From a bacterium (lineage in GTDB: Bacteria > Oederibacteriota > CAKKQC01): 64,000 bases of DNA. Shown one piece after another: positions 15,647-26,449 of the stretch. A model generated the notes under the pieces. The model was not told where the DNA came from. It worked only from the letters and a program-made list of their open reading frames with translations, and searched no databases. A program made the position numbers and the translations under genes. The stretch covers positions 27,902 to 91,901 of the forward strand of contig CAKKQC010000060.1 of the NCBI GenBank assembly GCA_919901855.1, given 5' to 3'. How positions within the stretch are numbered: position 1 is the first letter of the stretch; each line of letters begins with the position of its first letter.

Positions 15647-17056
15647 TTGAACGTATCCTTCTTCGGCGCTGACCGGCAGGTCACGGGGTCTAGGTACCTC
15701 GTCGAGGCCGGGGGTGCGCGGGTCTTCGTCGACTGCGGCATGTTCCAGGAGCGCGACTATATGGGGCGCAACTGGGAATCGTTCCCCTGCGATCCACACG
15801 ACCTCAGCGCGGTGCTTCTCACCCACGCCCACCTCGACCACTGCGGCCTCCTCCCCAAGCTCGTGAAGGAGGGGTTCAACGGCAAGATCTACGCCACGGC
15901 GCCGACCGCCGAGATCGCCCAGATCGTGCTCGAGGACTCGGGGTTCATCCAGGAGGAAGACGCGAAGCACAAGCGGTTCCGCCACCAGCGCGAGGGGCGG
16001 CAGGGCCGGTTCCCCGAGCAGCCGCTGTACACCGCGTCCGACGCCAAGGACGTGGCGCGGCACTGGGCGACGGTCAAGCTGGGGGACACCGTGCAGTTGG
16101 CGGGGGGGATGACCGCCCGGTTCATCGTGGTCGGGCATATCTTCGGGGCGGCGTCGGTCCTGATCGAAGGCCCGGCCAAGGGCGGGAAGACGAGCGTGCT
16201 GTTTTCCGGCGACATCGGCCGGTGGGACCGTCCGCTGATCGAGGATCCCGGCACCCCGCCGGCCGCGGACTACGTGATCACGGAGGCGACGTACGGGAAC
16301 AAGCTGCACGAGGACCCGGCCGGGATCGAGGACCGGCTCGCCAAAATCCTGACCGAAACGATCCAGGCGAAGGGCAATCTCGTGATCCCGAGCTTCGCCG
16401 TGGAGCGCGCGCACGAACTGCTTCACTTCCTGAACAGCCTCCTGATGCAGAAGAAGATCGCGCCGTGTCCGATCTACCTCGACAGCCCGATGGCGATCAG
16501 CGTCACGAACGTGTTCAAGCGGCACGCGGAGTCGCTCGATCTCGACACCCGGCGCCTGATCGGGGCCGGCCACTCGCCGTTCTCGTTCCCCGGTTTGAAG
16601 ACGACCCGGAAGCCTGAGGAGTCGAAGGAGATCAACAACATGCTCGGGGTCGTCATCATCGCGGGGGCGGGGATGTGCAACGGCGGGCGGATCAAGCACC
16701 ATCTCCAGTACAACCTGCCGCGGGCGGATTCCACGATCCTGTTCGTCGGCTACCAGGTCGAGGGCACGCTGGGCCGGACCCTTCTGAACGGCGTCAAGGA
16801 GATCCGGCTGTTCGGTGAGAAGATCCCCGTCCGGGCGCGGGTGGCCCAGATCGAGGGCTTCTCGGGCCACGCGGATCGCGACGAGCTGCTCCGCTGGATC
16901 ACGTCCATGCCGAAGCCCCCGAAGAAGGTCTTCGTCTGCCACGCTGAATCCAACGTCGCCGACGAATACGCCAAGACCCTGGAACAGAAGACGGGCTGGC
17001 CGGTCTCCGTGCCGTCCTACTCCAACAGCGTCGAGCTGGAGGGAAGCGGCGGCTAG
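15647..17056 (+). CDS. MBL-fold beta-CASP ribonuclease (CPSF/RNase J-like metallo-hydrolase)
   Basis: The 469-residue protein is a metallo-beta-lactamase with a beta-CASP insertion. The zinc motif THAHLDHCGLLPKL is near residues 63-76. LFSGDIGR supplies the later Asp ligand, ATYGN is a beta-CASP acidic motif, and GFSGHADRDEL contains the final His. Relatives process RNA in bacteria and archaea. The start is a TTG at 15647, since the conserved NVSFFGADRQVTGS strand must be included and no ATG precedes it. Being nine bases from tRNA-Gly, it may be cotranscribed and freed by tRNA 5'/3' processing. It is convergent with the next gene, with a three-base overlap of the stop codons. Confidence 0.9.
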   Translation: MNVSFFGADRQVTGSRYLVEAGGARVFVDCGMFQERDYMGRNWESFPCDPHDLSAVLLTHAHLDHCGLLPKLVKEGFNGKIYATAPTAEIAQIVLEDSGFIQEEDAKHKRFRHQREGRQGRFPEQPLYTASDAKDVARHWATVKLGDTVQLAGGMTARFIVVGHIFGAASVLIEGPAKGGKTSVLFSGDIGRWDRPLIEDPGTPPAADYVITEATYGNKLHEDPAGIEDRLAKILTETIQAKGNLVIPSFAVERAHELLHFLNSLLMQKKIAPCPIYLDSPMAISVTNVFKRHAESLDLDTRRLIGAGHSPFSFPGLKTTRKPEESKEINNMLGVVIIAGAGMCNGGRIKHHLQYNLPRADSTILFVGYQVEGTLGRTLLNGVKEIRLFGEKIPVRARVAQIEGFSGHADRDELLRWITSMPKPPKKVFVCHAESNVADEYAKTLEQKTGWPVSVPSYSNSVELEGSGG

Positions 17057-17757
17057 ACGGTCTCGTCCAGGGGCTTGCCGAGATCCTGGTAGAGTTTGCG
17101 GCGGGTCGCCTTGTCCCGCGTGTGCTCCTCGCCACCCCACTTTGCCACGTCCTTGGCCAGGGCGCGCGGCACCACGATGACGCCGTCGCCGTCGGCGACC
17201 ACGACGTCGCCCGGATGGACGGTCACGCCACCCACGGACACTGGCACGTCCTTGGTGTCGTACTGGAGCCGGGCCTGGACCATCTTCTGCGAGATGAACG
17301 GGCTCCAGAACGGGATCTTCTGGAGGATGAGTTCGTCCGTATCCCGGACCCCGCCGCTGGATACGTAGCCGACCGCCCCGGACTTGAACCCGGCCATCGA
17401 GTTGTTCGAGCCCATGAGCCCCGCATCCACGCCGGACTGGTCGATGACGATGAAGTCGCCGGGCTGGATGTCGTCCATCCACGGGTAGGGGTTGATCTTG
17501 CCGTAGTACTCGCCCGACCATGCCCAGTATTGCTCCGGGGTCATGTTGGGTACCGTTCCCGTGAAGGGCACGTGCCGGGCCGTCTTGGCGATGCCGCACG
17601 CGCGCGTGCGCCAGAGCGGCCGGATCGCGGGGGACATGGACCCGGTCCAGTGGTGCATCATCGTGTCCAGCCCGTCCCGGACGTCGGCCACCCGGAGGTC
17701 CCGGTAGAGGGCAAGGAGTTCCTGGCGTTCCGCGTTGGAGAGAGGGGAGGTACTCAT
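17053..17757 (-). CDS. RraA-family protein (4-hydroxy-4-methyl-2-oxoglutarate aldolase-like)
   Basis: The 234-residue product has the RraA/HMG-aldolase fold: RVADVRDGLD near the N-terminus, a DDIQPGDFIVIDQSG loop, the GAVGYVSSGGVRDT motif (active-site G-x-x-R-D), and VHPGDVVVADGDGVIVVP. Such proteins are either divalent-metal-dependent aldolases or regulators of RNase E. No RNase E gene is visible here. The ATG at 17757 follows a good promoter (TTGACG-N18-TACCCT) by only six bases. Family databases often name these proteins dimethylmenaquinone methyltransferase, which is a historical misannotation. Confidence 0.85.
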   Translation of the reverse strand: MSTSPLSNAERQELLALYRDLRVADVRDGLDTMMHHWTGSMSPAIRPLWRTRACGIAKTARHVPFTGTVPNMTPEQYWAWSGEYYGKINPYPWMDDIQPGDFIVIDQSGVDAGLMGSNNSMAGFKSGAVGYVSSGGVRDTDELILQKIPFWSPFISQKMVQARLQYDTKDVPVSVGGVTVHPGDVVVADGDGVIVVPRALAKDVAKWGGEEHTRDKATRRKLYQDLGKPLDETV

Positions 17758-17763
17758 GGGCAG

Positions 17764-17793
17764 AGGGTACGCGGAGGCGGGCGGGCACGTCAA
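17764..17793 (-). promoter_or_regulatory. Promoter of the RraA-like gene, leaderless spacing
   Basis: On the minus strand TTGACG (17793-17788) and TACCCT (17769-17764) are 18 bases apart. Six bases then separate the -10 from the ATG at 17757, so the transcript would begin at or beside the start codon. Confidence 0.55.
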
Positions 17794-17816
17794 GGAATGG
17801 GCGGTACAATAGAAGC

Positions 17817-17981
17817 ATGAACCAGGGATGGGCTCTGAAACAGGCTCCAGAAGGCCTTTTCCAGGGCCTCCGGGGCCTCCAGACGGTCGTTCGGGGTGGG
17901 CTTGGCAGGATACGCGTTCCAGGGCCTGGAGGGGCTGAAAAGGCCGTTTTTCAGGGGGGAGCCCCCGGGATGTGGACGTGA
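17817..17981 (+). CDS. Possible 54-residue leader ORF coupled to the glycosyltransferase
   Basis: An open frame starts at ATG 17817, exactly six bases after TACAAT (17805-17810), and ends in a TGA that overlaps a GTG start of the following glycosyltransferase (GTGA at 17978-17981). The product would be Gly-rich (begins MNQGWALKQAPEG) with no recognised domain. It contains two similar pieces, GLFQGL and AVFQGG. The frame runs through the inverted repeats described separately, so it may instead be an attenuator-type leader or a chance frame. Support is the start/-10 spacing and the stop/start overlap only. Confidence 0.3.
   Translation: MNQGWALKQAPEGLFQGLRGLQTVVRGGLGRIRVPGPGGAEKAVFQGGAPGMWT
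17853..17954 (+). repeat. Nested inverted repeats upstream of the glycosyltransferase
   Basis: GGCCTTTTC (17853-17861) is the exact reverse complement of GAAAAGGCC (17937-17945). Inside it CCTCCAG (17876-17882) pairs with CTGGAGG (17926-17932). The outer right arm also belongs to a competing local hairpin, CTGAAAA/TTTTTCAG at 17935-17954. Two mutually exclusive structures just before the coding start resemble an attenuator or translational switch. Confidence 0.5.
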
Positions 17982-19102
17982 GAGTCGCCTTTGACGTCCG
18001 GATCATGCAGGGCCGGCCCCGGGGGATGGGCGTCTACGCCCGGAACCTGTTGCGGGCCATCGCCCGCCGCGCCGACCGCCCCGCGATCACGCTCATCGCC
18101 GACTCGTTCCTGCCCGATCCCGAGGGCCTGCCCCTGGACGCCTTCGGGATCCGCCGGGTCCGCGGGTTCGGCGGGCTGATCGCGTGGGAGCAGGTCCACC
18201 TGCCGCGGGCGGCGCGGGAGTTCGACCTCCTGCACTGCCCGGCGAACGGTTCGCCCTTGAGGTGCCGGGTCCCCGTGATCGTCACGATCCACGACGCGAT
18301 CTTCGTGCGCCGGTTCAGCGAGATCTCGGCCGTGCCGTATCCGCGGCAGTACGCGGGCCATCTCTACCGGACGCGCGTGTACCCGGCGGCCCTACAGCGG
18401 GCGGCCGCGGTCATCACGGTTTCCGAGACGTCCCGGCAGGACGTCATCGGCCTGCTCCGGGTGCCGGGCGAGCGCGTGACCGTGACCCCCGAGGCCGTCT
18501 CCGAGACGTTCCGCGACGCGGACCCGACGTGGGAGTCCGATCTCCGGGGGAAGTTCGGCATCCCGGGCCCGTACCTGCTCGCGATGGGCGCCTACGAGAA
18601 GCGCAAGAACATCCCGCTCCTGTTCGAGGTCTTCGAGCACCTCAAGATCGGGGTGACGAGCCCGCCGATGCTGATTCTCGCCGGCACGGAGAACATCAAG
18701 GCGACCCGGTACCGGCAGGACGTCGCCGCGCGCGGCATCGAGCACCTGGTCCGGTTCCTGCCCTACGTCTCGGAGCGCGACCTCAAGGGGCTGCACACCT
18801 CGGCCGTCGCGTTCCTGATGCCCTCGCGCAAGGAGGGGTTCGGCCTGCCCCTGCTGGAGGCCATGAGCGTCGGCACGCCCGTCATCGCGTCGGCCATCGG
18901 GGCCCATCGCGAGGTCGCGGGCGACGCCGCCCTCGTGCTCGACCCGGACGATCCCGAGGTCTGGGTCGAGGCGATCCGGCGGGTGTCGACGGACGCCCCG
19001 TACCGGAAGCGGCTCAGCGAGCTCAGCATCGCCCAGGCGGCGCGGTTCAGTTGGGACCGGACCGCCGACCTGACGCTCGGCGTCTACCGCAAGTTCGGTT
19101 GA
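17978..19102 (+). CDS. Glycosyltransferase family 4 (GT-B), second copy in the window
   Basis: This 374-residue GT-B enzyme begins VRVAFDVRIMQGRPRGMGVYARNL, the typical GT4 start with the G-x-G-x-Y acceptor loop. It continues with FDLLHCPANG, TIHDAIFVRRF, the linker MGAYEKRKNIPLL, and the donor motif SRKEGFGLPLLEAMSVGTPVI with the conserved E-x7-E pair. GTG 17978 is preferred because it overlaps the stop of a small upstream frame. GTG 17972 would add two residues. The gene stands alone, away from the 1.5-8.3 kb polysaccharide operon, and its last 19 bases overlap the convergent spermidine-synthase-like gene. Confidence 0.88.
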   Translation: MRVAFDVRIMQGRPRGMGVYARNLLRAIARRADRPAITLIADSFLPDPEGLPLDAFGIRRVRGFGGLIAWEQVHLPRAAREFDLLHCPANGSPLRCRVPVIVTIHDAIFVRRFSEISAVPYPRQYAGHLYRTRVYPAALQRAAAVITVSETSRQDVIGLLRVPGERVTVTPEAVSETFRDADPTWESDLRGKFGIPGPYLLAMGAYEKRKNIPLLFEVFEHLKIGVTSPPMLILAGTENIKATRYRQDVAARGIEHLVRFLPYVSERDLKGLHTSAVAFLMPSRKEGFGLPLLEAMSVGTPVIASAIGAHREVAGDAALVLDPDDPEVWVEAIRRVSTDAPYRKRLSELSIAQAARFSWDRTADLTLGVYRKFG

Positions 19103-21513
19103 TTTCCCGCCGCCCGCTCCTCGACCGCGGCCCGCGCGGTCCGGCCCTGGGCGCGCGCGGCGGCCCCGATCTCGCGCCGATCCCGGCCTGACGCGCCCGC
19201 GAGCGGAACGGGCTCGGTCACGGGGAAGGTGTCGAACGCGTTCCGGTTCGCCTTCAGGATAACGACCGAGTCCGGGACGAGGGGGGTCGTGAACTCGAGG
19301 GTCGGGCGGTCGTCCGTGCAAAGCGTTCCCGGGCCCGCGAACGCGCGCGCGTCCACGCTCCCGAACAGGAATAGATTCGCCAGCTCGGCGGGGGAGGCGA
19401 TCCCGATCCGGTTGAGGTCCAGCCCTTCGGCCGGTGTCGTGAGGACGCGCTTCCAGCGATACCAGTCGCCGGTCTGCGCGCTCTCGCCGGCGATGACGAA
19501 GATGTCGCAACCGACCCGGTTGATCCACACTGAGAGCTCGGGGAAGACCGACGCCACGGTGCGGATCACGGTGCGCAGGTCGTCGAGGCCGGCTCCGTAA
19601 TAGTGCATCCAGAGGCAGAGGAGTCCGCCGGCGGCCAGCCGGGACCGCACCAGCCGGAAGTATTCGACCGTGAAGAGGTTGACGGTGCCCGCAACGTAGA
19701 GGTTGGACGGCTCGGAGATGATCACGTCGTAGCTATCGGGGGTCATGCGCAGGAAATGCCGCCCGTCGTCGAGCACGAGCCGGAACCGCGGATCGTCGAG
19801 CGGACGGTTGTTGAAGGTGTCGAAGCACCGCGCGGCTTCCACAACTCCGGGATCGATCTCGGCGCAGGTGACCGCGGCCCCGAGCCGCAGCGCCACCCCC
19901 GCCGTGATCCCGGCCCCCAGCCCGACGATCAGGACGCGGGCGCGGCCGGGGTGCAGGAGCAGGGGCAGGGCGCCATTGAGGACCATGGTCGTGGCGTCCA
20001 CGATGTCGTTGGAAGAGTCCGGCTTCCCGTTGACGACGAGGCTCAGGCGTCCCCCGGAGTCGCGGACCGCGACATGTCCCAGGAGACCGTCGTGTTCGTA
20101 CCGGATTACCTCCGTGGTGGCACCATCCGCAATCGGGGATACGCCCGCACGCGCCACGAACCGGGACGGCCGGTAGTGGCCGCCGACGTTGAGCATCGCG
20201 GGGTCGGAAGGCGGAAGGAAGAGGGGAAGGACGGCGGACAGTGCGAGCACGGCAACCGCGTACCGGCGGCCGGGGAACGCGACGGCAATCGCCGCTGTCG
20301 CCGCCAGGAAAGACGCTCCGCCTAGGATGGCGAGCGTCATGTCCAGTCCGAGTCCCGGCAGGAGAAGGAATCCGGCGATCGGAGCTCCGATCACGGCACC
20401 GGCGGTGTTGGCGGCGAACAGCCTGCCGGCGGCGCCGGGGTCCTCGTCGGCCCGGGCCGCGACCGCGAGCGCGGGGAGCGCGATCCCGAATCCGGCGGCG
20501 ACGGGCAGCATGGCGCCGAAGACGAGGCAGAACTCGAGCGCCTTGGCGCCCGCGAACGGGAGCCCGGCCCGCCACAGGGCGTACGGAAGGTGGGAGAGAT
20601 CGCCCCAGAAGGGACGGGTGAGGGCGAAGGCCCAGGGGAGGACGAGCGCGGCCGCGCACGCGATCAGCGCTCGCGTCCGGGACCGCGCCGGCCACCGGCT
20701 GATCGCCCAGGCCCCGGCGCCCATCCCGCCGAGATAAGCGGCCAGCGTGAGCGAGAGCCCATAGACGGACCCGCCCGTGACGGTGAGAACGACGAGGTGG
20801 ACGAGCGAGATCTCGAAGGCGAGCGAGAGGGCGCCGGCGGAGAACGCGAGGAGGGCGGGGAAGGCCGTTCCGGCGGACGAGGGGTCGACGGAAGCGGGAT
20901 GCGGGGTCGGCACCGGGGGTGCGGCAAACCTGCGGGAGAGCGCGATCGCGGCGACCGCGACGAGGGCCTCGACCGCACCCGCGGTCCTCGCCGTCCACGC
21001 GAGCCCGAACGCGGGGACGAGCACGAATCCCGCGGTCAGGGGCCCCACCGCGGCTCCGATGGTGTTGGCGGCATAGAGCCGGGCGAGACCGCCCGGTGAC
21101 GCGGGGTACGCCGCGAGCATGACGGGAAGCGTGCCGCCCATGAGGATCGTCGGGGGCAACAGCACGGACGCGCACGCGGCGGCCCGGAGCACGGGGGAGG
21201 AGGAGACGATCCCGAGGAATCCTGCCACGGGGGAGTCCGACGCGAGCAGCCAGGGCGATAGCAGCGCGAATCCGGCCAGCCCCGCCGTCATCCCGCCATA
21301 GAGAAAGAGGGCTCTTCCGGGCTCGCGGCGCGCCGCAGGCCGGCCAAAGATCCGGTAGCCGATGGCAAGTCCCGCCATGAACGTCGCCGTCACGGTCGCG
21401 TTGGCGGCTTCGAACGTCCCCAATGTCAGTCCGAGCCAGCGGGTCCAGATGACCTGGTACGTGAGCGCGCACCAGCCGGAAAGGGAGAAGAGGGCAAGGA
21501 TCGCGGCATTCAC
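19084..21513 (-). CDS. MFS-like membrane domain fused to a spermidine-synthase-like domain
   Basis: The 809-residue protein has an N-terminal polytopic region of about 12-14 hydrophobic segments (roughly residues 1-470), beginning NAAILALFSLSGWCALTYQV as in the fused MFS/spermidine synthase family. A C-terminal Rossmann methyltransferase-fold domain follows with VLIVGLGAG, CAEIDPGVVEAAR and LDDGRHFLR. Where polyamine synthases have a catalytic Asp in a D-S-x-D-P motif, this protein reads ISEPSN, so aminopropyl transfer is doubtful. It begins with GTG at 21513, 29 bp after an inositol monophosphatase gene, probably in the same operon. The substrate is unknown. Confidence 0.82.
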   Translation of the reverse strand: MNAAILALFSLSGWCALTYQVIWTRWLGLTLGTFEAANATVTATFMAGLAIGYRIFGRPAARREPGRALFLYGGMTAGLAGFALLSPWLLASDSPVAGFLGIVSSSPVLRAAACASVLLPPTILMGGTLPVMLAAYPASPGGLARLYAANTIGAAVGPLTAGFVLVPAFGLAWTARTAGAVEALVAVAAIALSRRFAAPPVPTPHPASVDPSSAGTAFPALLAFSAGALSLAFEISLVHLVVLTVTGGSVYGLSLTLAAYLGGMGAGAWAISRWPARSRTRALIACAAALVLPWAFALTRPFWGDLSHLPYALWRAGLPFAGAKALEFCLVFGAMLPVAAGFGIALPALAVAARADEDPGAAGRLFAANTAGAVIGAPIAGFLLLPGLGLDMTLAILGGASFLAATAAIAVAFPGRRYAVAVLALSAVLPLFLPPSDPAMLNVGGHYRPSRFVARAGVSPIADGATTEVIRYEHDGLLGHVAVRDSGGRLSLVVNGKPDSSNDIVDATTMVLNGALPLLLHPGRARVLIVGLGAGITAGVALRLGAAVTCAEIDPGVVEAARCFDTFNNRPLDDPRFRLVLDDGRHFLRMTPDSYDVIISEPSNLYVAGTVNLFTVEYFRLVRSRLAAGGLLCLWMHYYGAGLDDLRTVIRTVASVFPELSVWINRVGCDIFVIAGESAQTGDWYRWKRVLTTPAEGLDLNRIGIASPAELANLFLFGSVDARAFAGPGTLCTDDRPTLEFTTPLVPDSVVILKANRNAFDTFPVTEPVPLAGASGRDRREIGAAARAQGRTARAAVEERAAGNQPNLR

Positions 21514-21542
21514 GGTGCGGGCTTGGGGGTTGCCGGAGCGGC

Positions 21543-22337
21543 TCAGGGGGCGATCAGCTTCAGGAGTTGAGGGTGCAGGTCGGCGTTGGCGGCGAGGATG
21601 CCCGGGGCCGAGAGCGTCCAGGGCTTTCCGGCGTCGTCGGTCACGAGTCCGCCGGCCACCTCGACGAGCAGGGAACCCGCCGCCATGTCCCAGGGCGAGA
21701 GGCGCGGCTCCCAGTAGCCGTCGAACCGGCCGCAGGCGACGTAGGCGAGGTCCAGGATCGCGGACCCGGACTTGCGGGTGGTCATGACCGCCTGTGAGAC
21801 CCGACCGAATCCGGCGAGCCAGGCGGGCAGGTCGTCGCGGCACTTGGCCGGGAGCCCGCTCACGACGTACGCTTTCCCGATGTCGGCCACGGTCGAGACC
21901 GAGACGGGAGCGCCGTTGAGCCAGACGCCCTCGTCGCGCTTGCAGGTGAAGAGCTCGCCGTGGATCGGGTCGAAGACGGCCGCGATCTCGGGGCGCCCGC
22001 CGGCGAAGTAGGCGATCCCGACGCACCAGCGCGGGTAGCGGTGGATCAGGTTGTTCGTGCCGTCGATCGGGTCCATGACCCAGAACTCGTCCGCGGTGGG
22101 AATGGCGCCCGGGGTTTCCTCGCTAAGGATCGCGTCCCCCGAAAACTCCTTCAGGATCCGGTCCATGAGCATCTTCTCCGCGCCCTTGTCGAGCCGCGTG
22201 ACGAAGTCCCGGGGGCCCTTCTCACTGATCTCTCCCGCCCGGAGGTCCGGAAGTTCCTTCAGGACCCAGTTCCCGGTTTCGCGGGCCGCCTCGGAGGCGA
22301 CGCGCAGGGCCTTGCTCATCTTCGCGTGCCAATCCAT
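21543..22337 (-). CDS. Inositol monophosphatase family protein
   Basis: The 264-residue protein carries all family motifs: the loop Glu in LSEET near residue 74, the metal site DPIDGTNN near residues 88-95, and the C-terminal SPWDMAAGSLLVEVAGG with the catalytic Asp. Enzymes of this type dephosphorylate inositol-1-phosphate, and some act on fructose-1,6-bisphosphate, NADP or PAP. The ATG at 22337 follows TATCAT by seven bases. It heads a two-gene set with the spermidine-synthase-like gene. The peptide transporter operon ends one base upstream of it. Confidence 0.92.
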   Translation of the reverse strand: MDWHAKMSKALRVASEAARETGNWVLKELPDLRAGEISEKGPRDFVTRLDKGAEKMLMDRILKEFSGDAILSEETPGAIPTADEFWVMDPIDGTNNLIHRYPRWCVGIAYFAGGRPEIAAVFDPIHGELFTCKRDEGVWLNGAPVSVSTVADIGKAYVVSGLPAKCRDDLPAWLAGFGRVSQAVMTTRKSGSAILDLAYVACGRFDGYWEPRLSPWDMAAGSLLVEVAGGLVTDDAGKPWTLSAPGILAANADLHPQLLKLIAP

Positions 22338-22338
22338 C

Positions 22339-24365
<2,027 letters not shown>

Positions 24366-24369
<4 letters not shown>

Positions 24370-25472
24370 CGGGTCTTGAGCCGCGGGTCGAGCGCGTCGC
24401 GGAGCGCGTCGCCGAAGAGGTTCACGGGAAGGACGAGGCCGAGCATGAACGTGAACGCCGCCGCGAGGTTCCACCACACGGCCGGGTCGCGCGTGAGCTC
24501 CTGCCGGGCGGCGTTGATCATGTGGCCCCAGCTCCCGGTGGCGGGGTCCACGCCGATGCCGAGGTACGAGAGGATCGCCTCGGTGAGTACGAGATCCGAG
24601 AATCGCAGGACGAACGAGATCAGGACGATATGCATGACGTTGGGGAGCAGGTGACGCGCCAGGATCGTGAGATCGCTCGACCCGAGCGCGCGGGCGGCGG
24701 TCACGTAGTCGAGCTCCCGGAGCTTGAGCGCCTCCCCGCGCAGGAGCCGGCACAGGCCCGTCCAGCTCGTGATCCCGAGGATGATGCAGAGCTGGGGAAG
24801 GCCGCGCCCGAAGATGAGGATGAACGCCGCGATCAGGAGGACGTCCGGGATCGAGGAGAGCGTCGTGTACGTGTACTGGATGGCGTCGTCGATCCGCTTG
24901 CCGTAGTAGCCGGCGGAGAGGCCGAAGACGATCGCGAGCGGGAGCACGATCAGGGTCGCGAGCCCGCCGATCAGGAGGGCGGTGCGCGTGCCCTTGAGCG
25001 CCATGAAGAAGACGTCGTTGCCCACCCGGTCGGTGCCGAGGAGGTGGCGCCGGGGCCAGGCGAGCCGCGGATAGTCGCGGCCGCGCGAGCCGTCGGCGCG
25101 CACGACGGCCTCCCGGGTGAACTGGACGGCGGAGAGCGGCGCCGAGTACGTCTTCTCGGTTCTCGTGCGGAGCGGGGTGCAGAGCCGGTCCAGGACCGAC
25201 AGCGGCCGGGTCTCCAGGATCGGGCGGCCCGCGGGATCCGAGAGGGGCTTGCCCCCCGCGTCGAGCGCGCGGTCGCGCCAGGCTACGCAGTCGAGGAGTC
25301 CGACCGTGACGTAGAGCGCGATGACCGCGAGCGACGCCATCGCGATGCGGTTGGACGTGAGCTGGCGCCAGGCGCTACGCCAATCCTCGCGGGTCGAAGC
25401 GATCCGCAACAACCAGGAGGCTCCGGCGACGGCGGCCAGGACCGCGAGGTTCTGCCAGACGGGCGCGATCAC
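24366..25472 (-). CDS. Oligopeptide ABC transporter permease (DppC-like)
   Basis: The 368-residue membrane protein has the DppC/OppC layout: an N-terminal helix, a periplasmic insert, then [14 protein letters not shown] leading to the core helices. The cytoplasmic EAA loop ([23 protein letters not shown]) contacts the ATPase. The periplasmic insert between residues 70 and 150 is longer than in E. coli DppC. It starts with GTG at 25472 in a GTGA overlap with the other permease gene and ends in an ATGA overlap with the ATPase gene. Confidence 0.92.
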
Positions 25473-26449
25473 GAGAGCCTCACGCGGGGGTCGGCGATCG
25501 TGTAGCTCACGTCGGTCAGGATCAGCCCGAGGACGTAGAGCACGGACCCGAGATAGACCTCGGCCCGCACGATGGCGAAGTCCTGGGCCTGGATCGCGTC
25601 GATGAGGAAGCTCCCGAGCCCGGGGATGGCGAAGAAGGTCTCGAGCAGCAGGCTCCCCATGAACAGGAACGGGATCTCGGTCACGACGCCGGTCAGGACC
25701 GGGATCAGGGCGTTGCGCAGGACGTGCCGGAACAGCACCCGGGCTTCGCTCGCACCCTTGGCGCGCGCGGTCCGCACGTAGTCCTTGCCCATCTCCTCCA
25801 GGAACACCGTCCGGTAGAACCGGATGTCCCCGCCGGCGCCCCGGACGATGCCGATGAGGACCGGGAGCCAGAGGAACTTGAGGGCATGGAGCCCGGTGTC
25901 GTAGCCCGAGATCGGGGCGAGGTGCAGGACGCGGGAGACGATCCACTGGCCGCCGACGATGTAGAAGAGCGCCGAGACGGACATGGCGACCACGCAAACG
26001 ATGACCGCCCCGGTGTCGAGGTAGGTCCCGCGCGCCCAGGCCACCAGCAGGGCGCCGGACATGTAGAGGAGGAGCGAGAGGATCATCATCGGGACCGTGA
26101 TCGTCAGGCTCGGCCACATGCGCTCGCGGATCTGGCCTCCGATCGAGACGTTGTTCCGGTCGGACGTGCCGAAGTCGAGCCAGAGGAGGGTCAGGGACTT
26201 GCGGAAGAAGACGGTTTCCACGAGCCGGCCGGCCCCTTTCGCATTTGGGTTCACGAACAGGGGGACGTCGTAGCCGCGGTCGGCGAGCCAGGCCTGGACT
26301 TGCGCGGGCGTCACGTTCTTCTCCCCGAGGATGCGGCGGGCCATCCGCTCCGGGGGATTCACGACGAAGAAGAGGGCGAACGTGATCGCGTTAACGCCGA
26401 TAAGAATCGGCACCGCGTAGAGGAGGCGGCGGACGATGTACGAGGTCAT
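25469..26449 (-). CDS. Oligopeptide ABC transporter permease (DppB-like)
   Basis: The 326-residue protein begins MTSYIVRRLLYAVPILIGVN, the usual DppB/OppB amino end, and has about six membrane helices. The EAA loop reads YVRTARAKGASEARVLFRH, followed by NALIPVLTGV and the FFAIPGLGSFLIDAI segment. It forms the channel heterodimer with the DppC-like permease. A periplasmic stretch at 45-95 is enlarged relative to the E. coli protein. Start and stop overlap the neighbours by four bases each. Confidence 0.92.
   Translation of the reverse strand: MTSYIVRRLLYAVPILIGVNAITFALFFVVNPPERMARRILGEKNVTPAQVQAWLADRGYDVPLFVNPNAKGAGRLVETVFFRKSLTLLWLDFGTSDRNNVSIGGQIRERMWPSLTITVPMMILSLLLYMSGALLVAWARGTYLDTGAVIVCVVAMSVSALFYIVGGQWIVSRVLHLAPISGYDTGLHALKFLWLPVLIGIVRGAGGDIRFYRTVFLEEMGKDYVRTARAKGASEARVLFRHVLRNALIPVLTGVVTEIPFLFMGSLLLETFFAIPGLGSFLIDAIQAQDFAIVRAEVYLGSVLYVLGLILTDVSYTIADPRVRLS

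Noticed and set aside
15539..17818. A 759-residue minus-strand frame opposite the beta-CASP nuclease, tRNA-Gly and part of the RraA-like gene.
   Set aside because: It crosses a tRNA and a conserved enzyme and shows no family resemblance.
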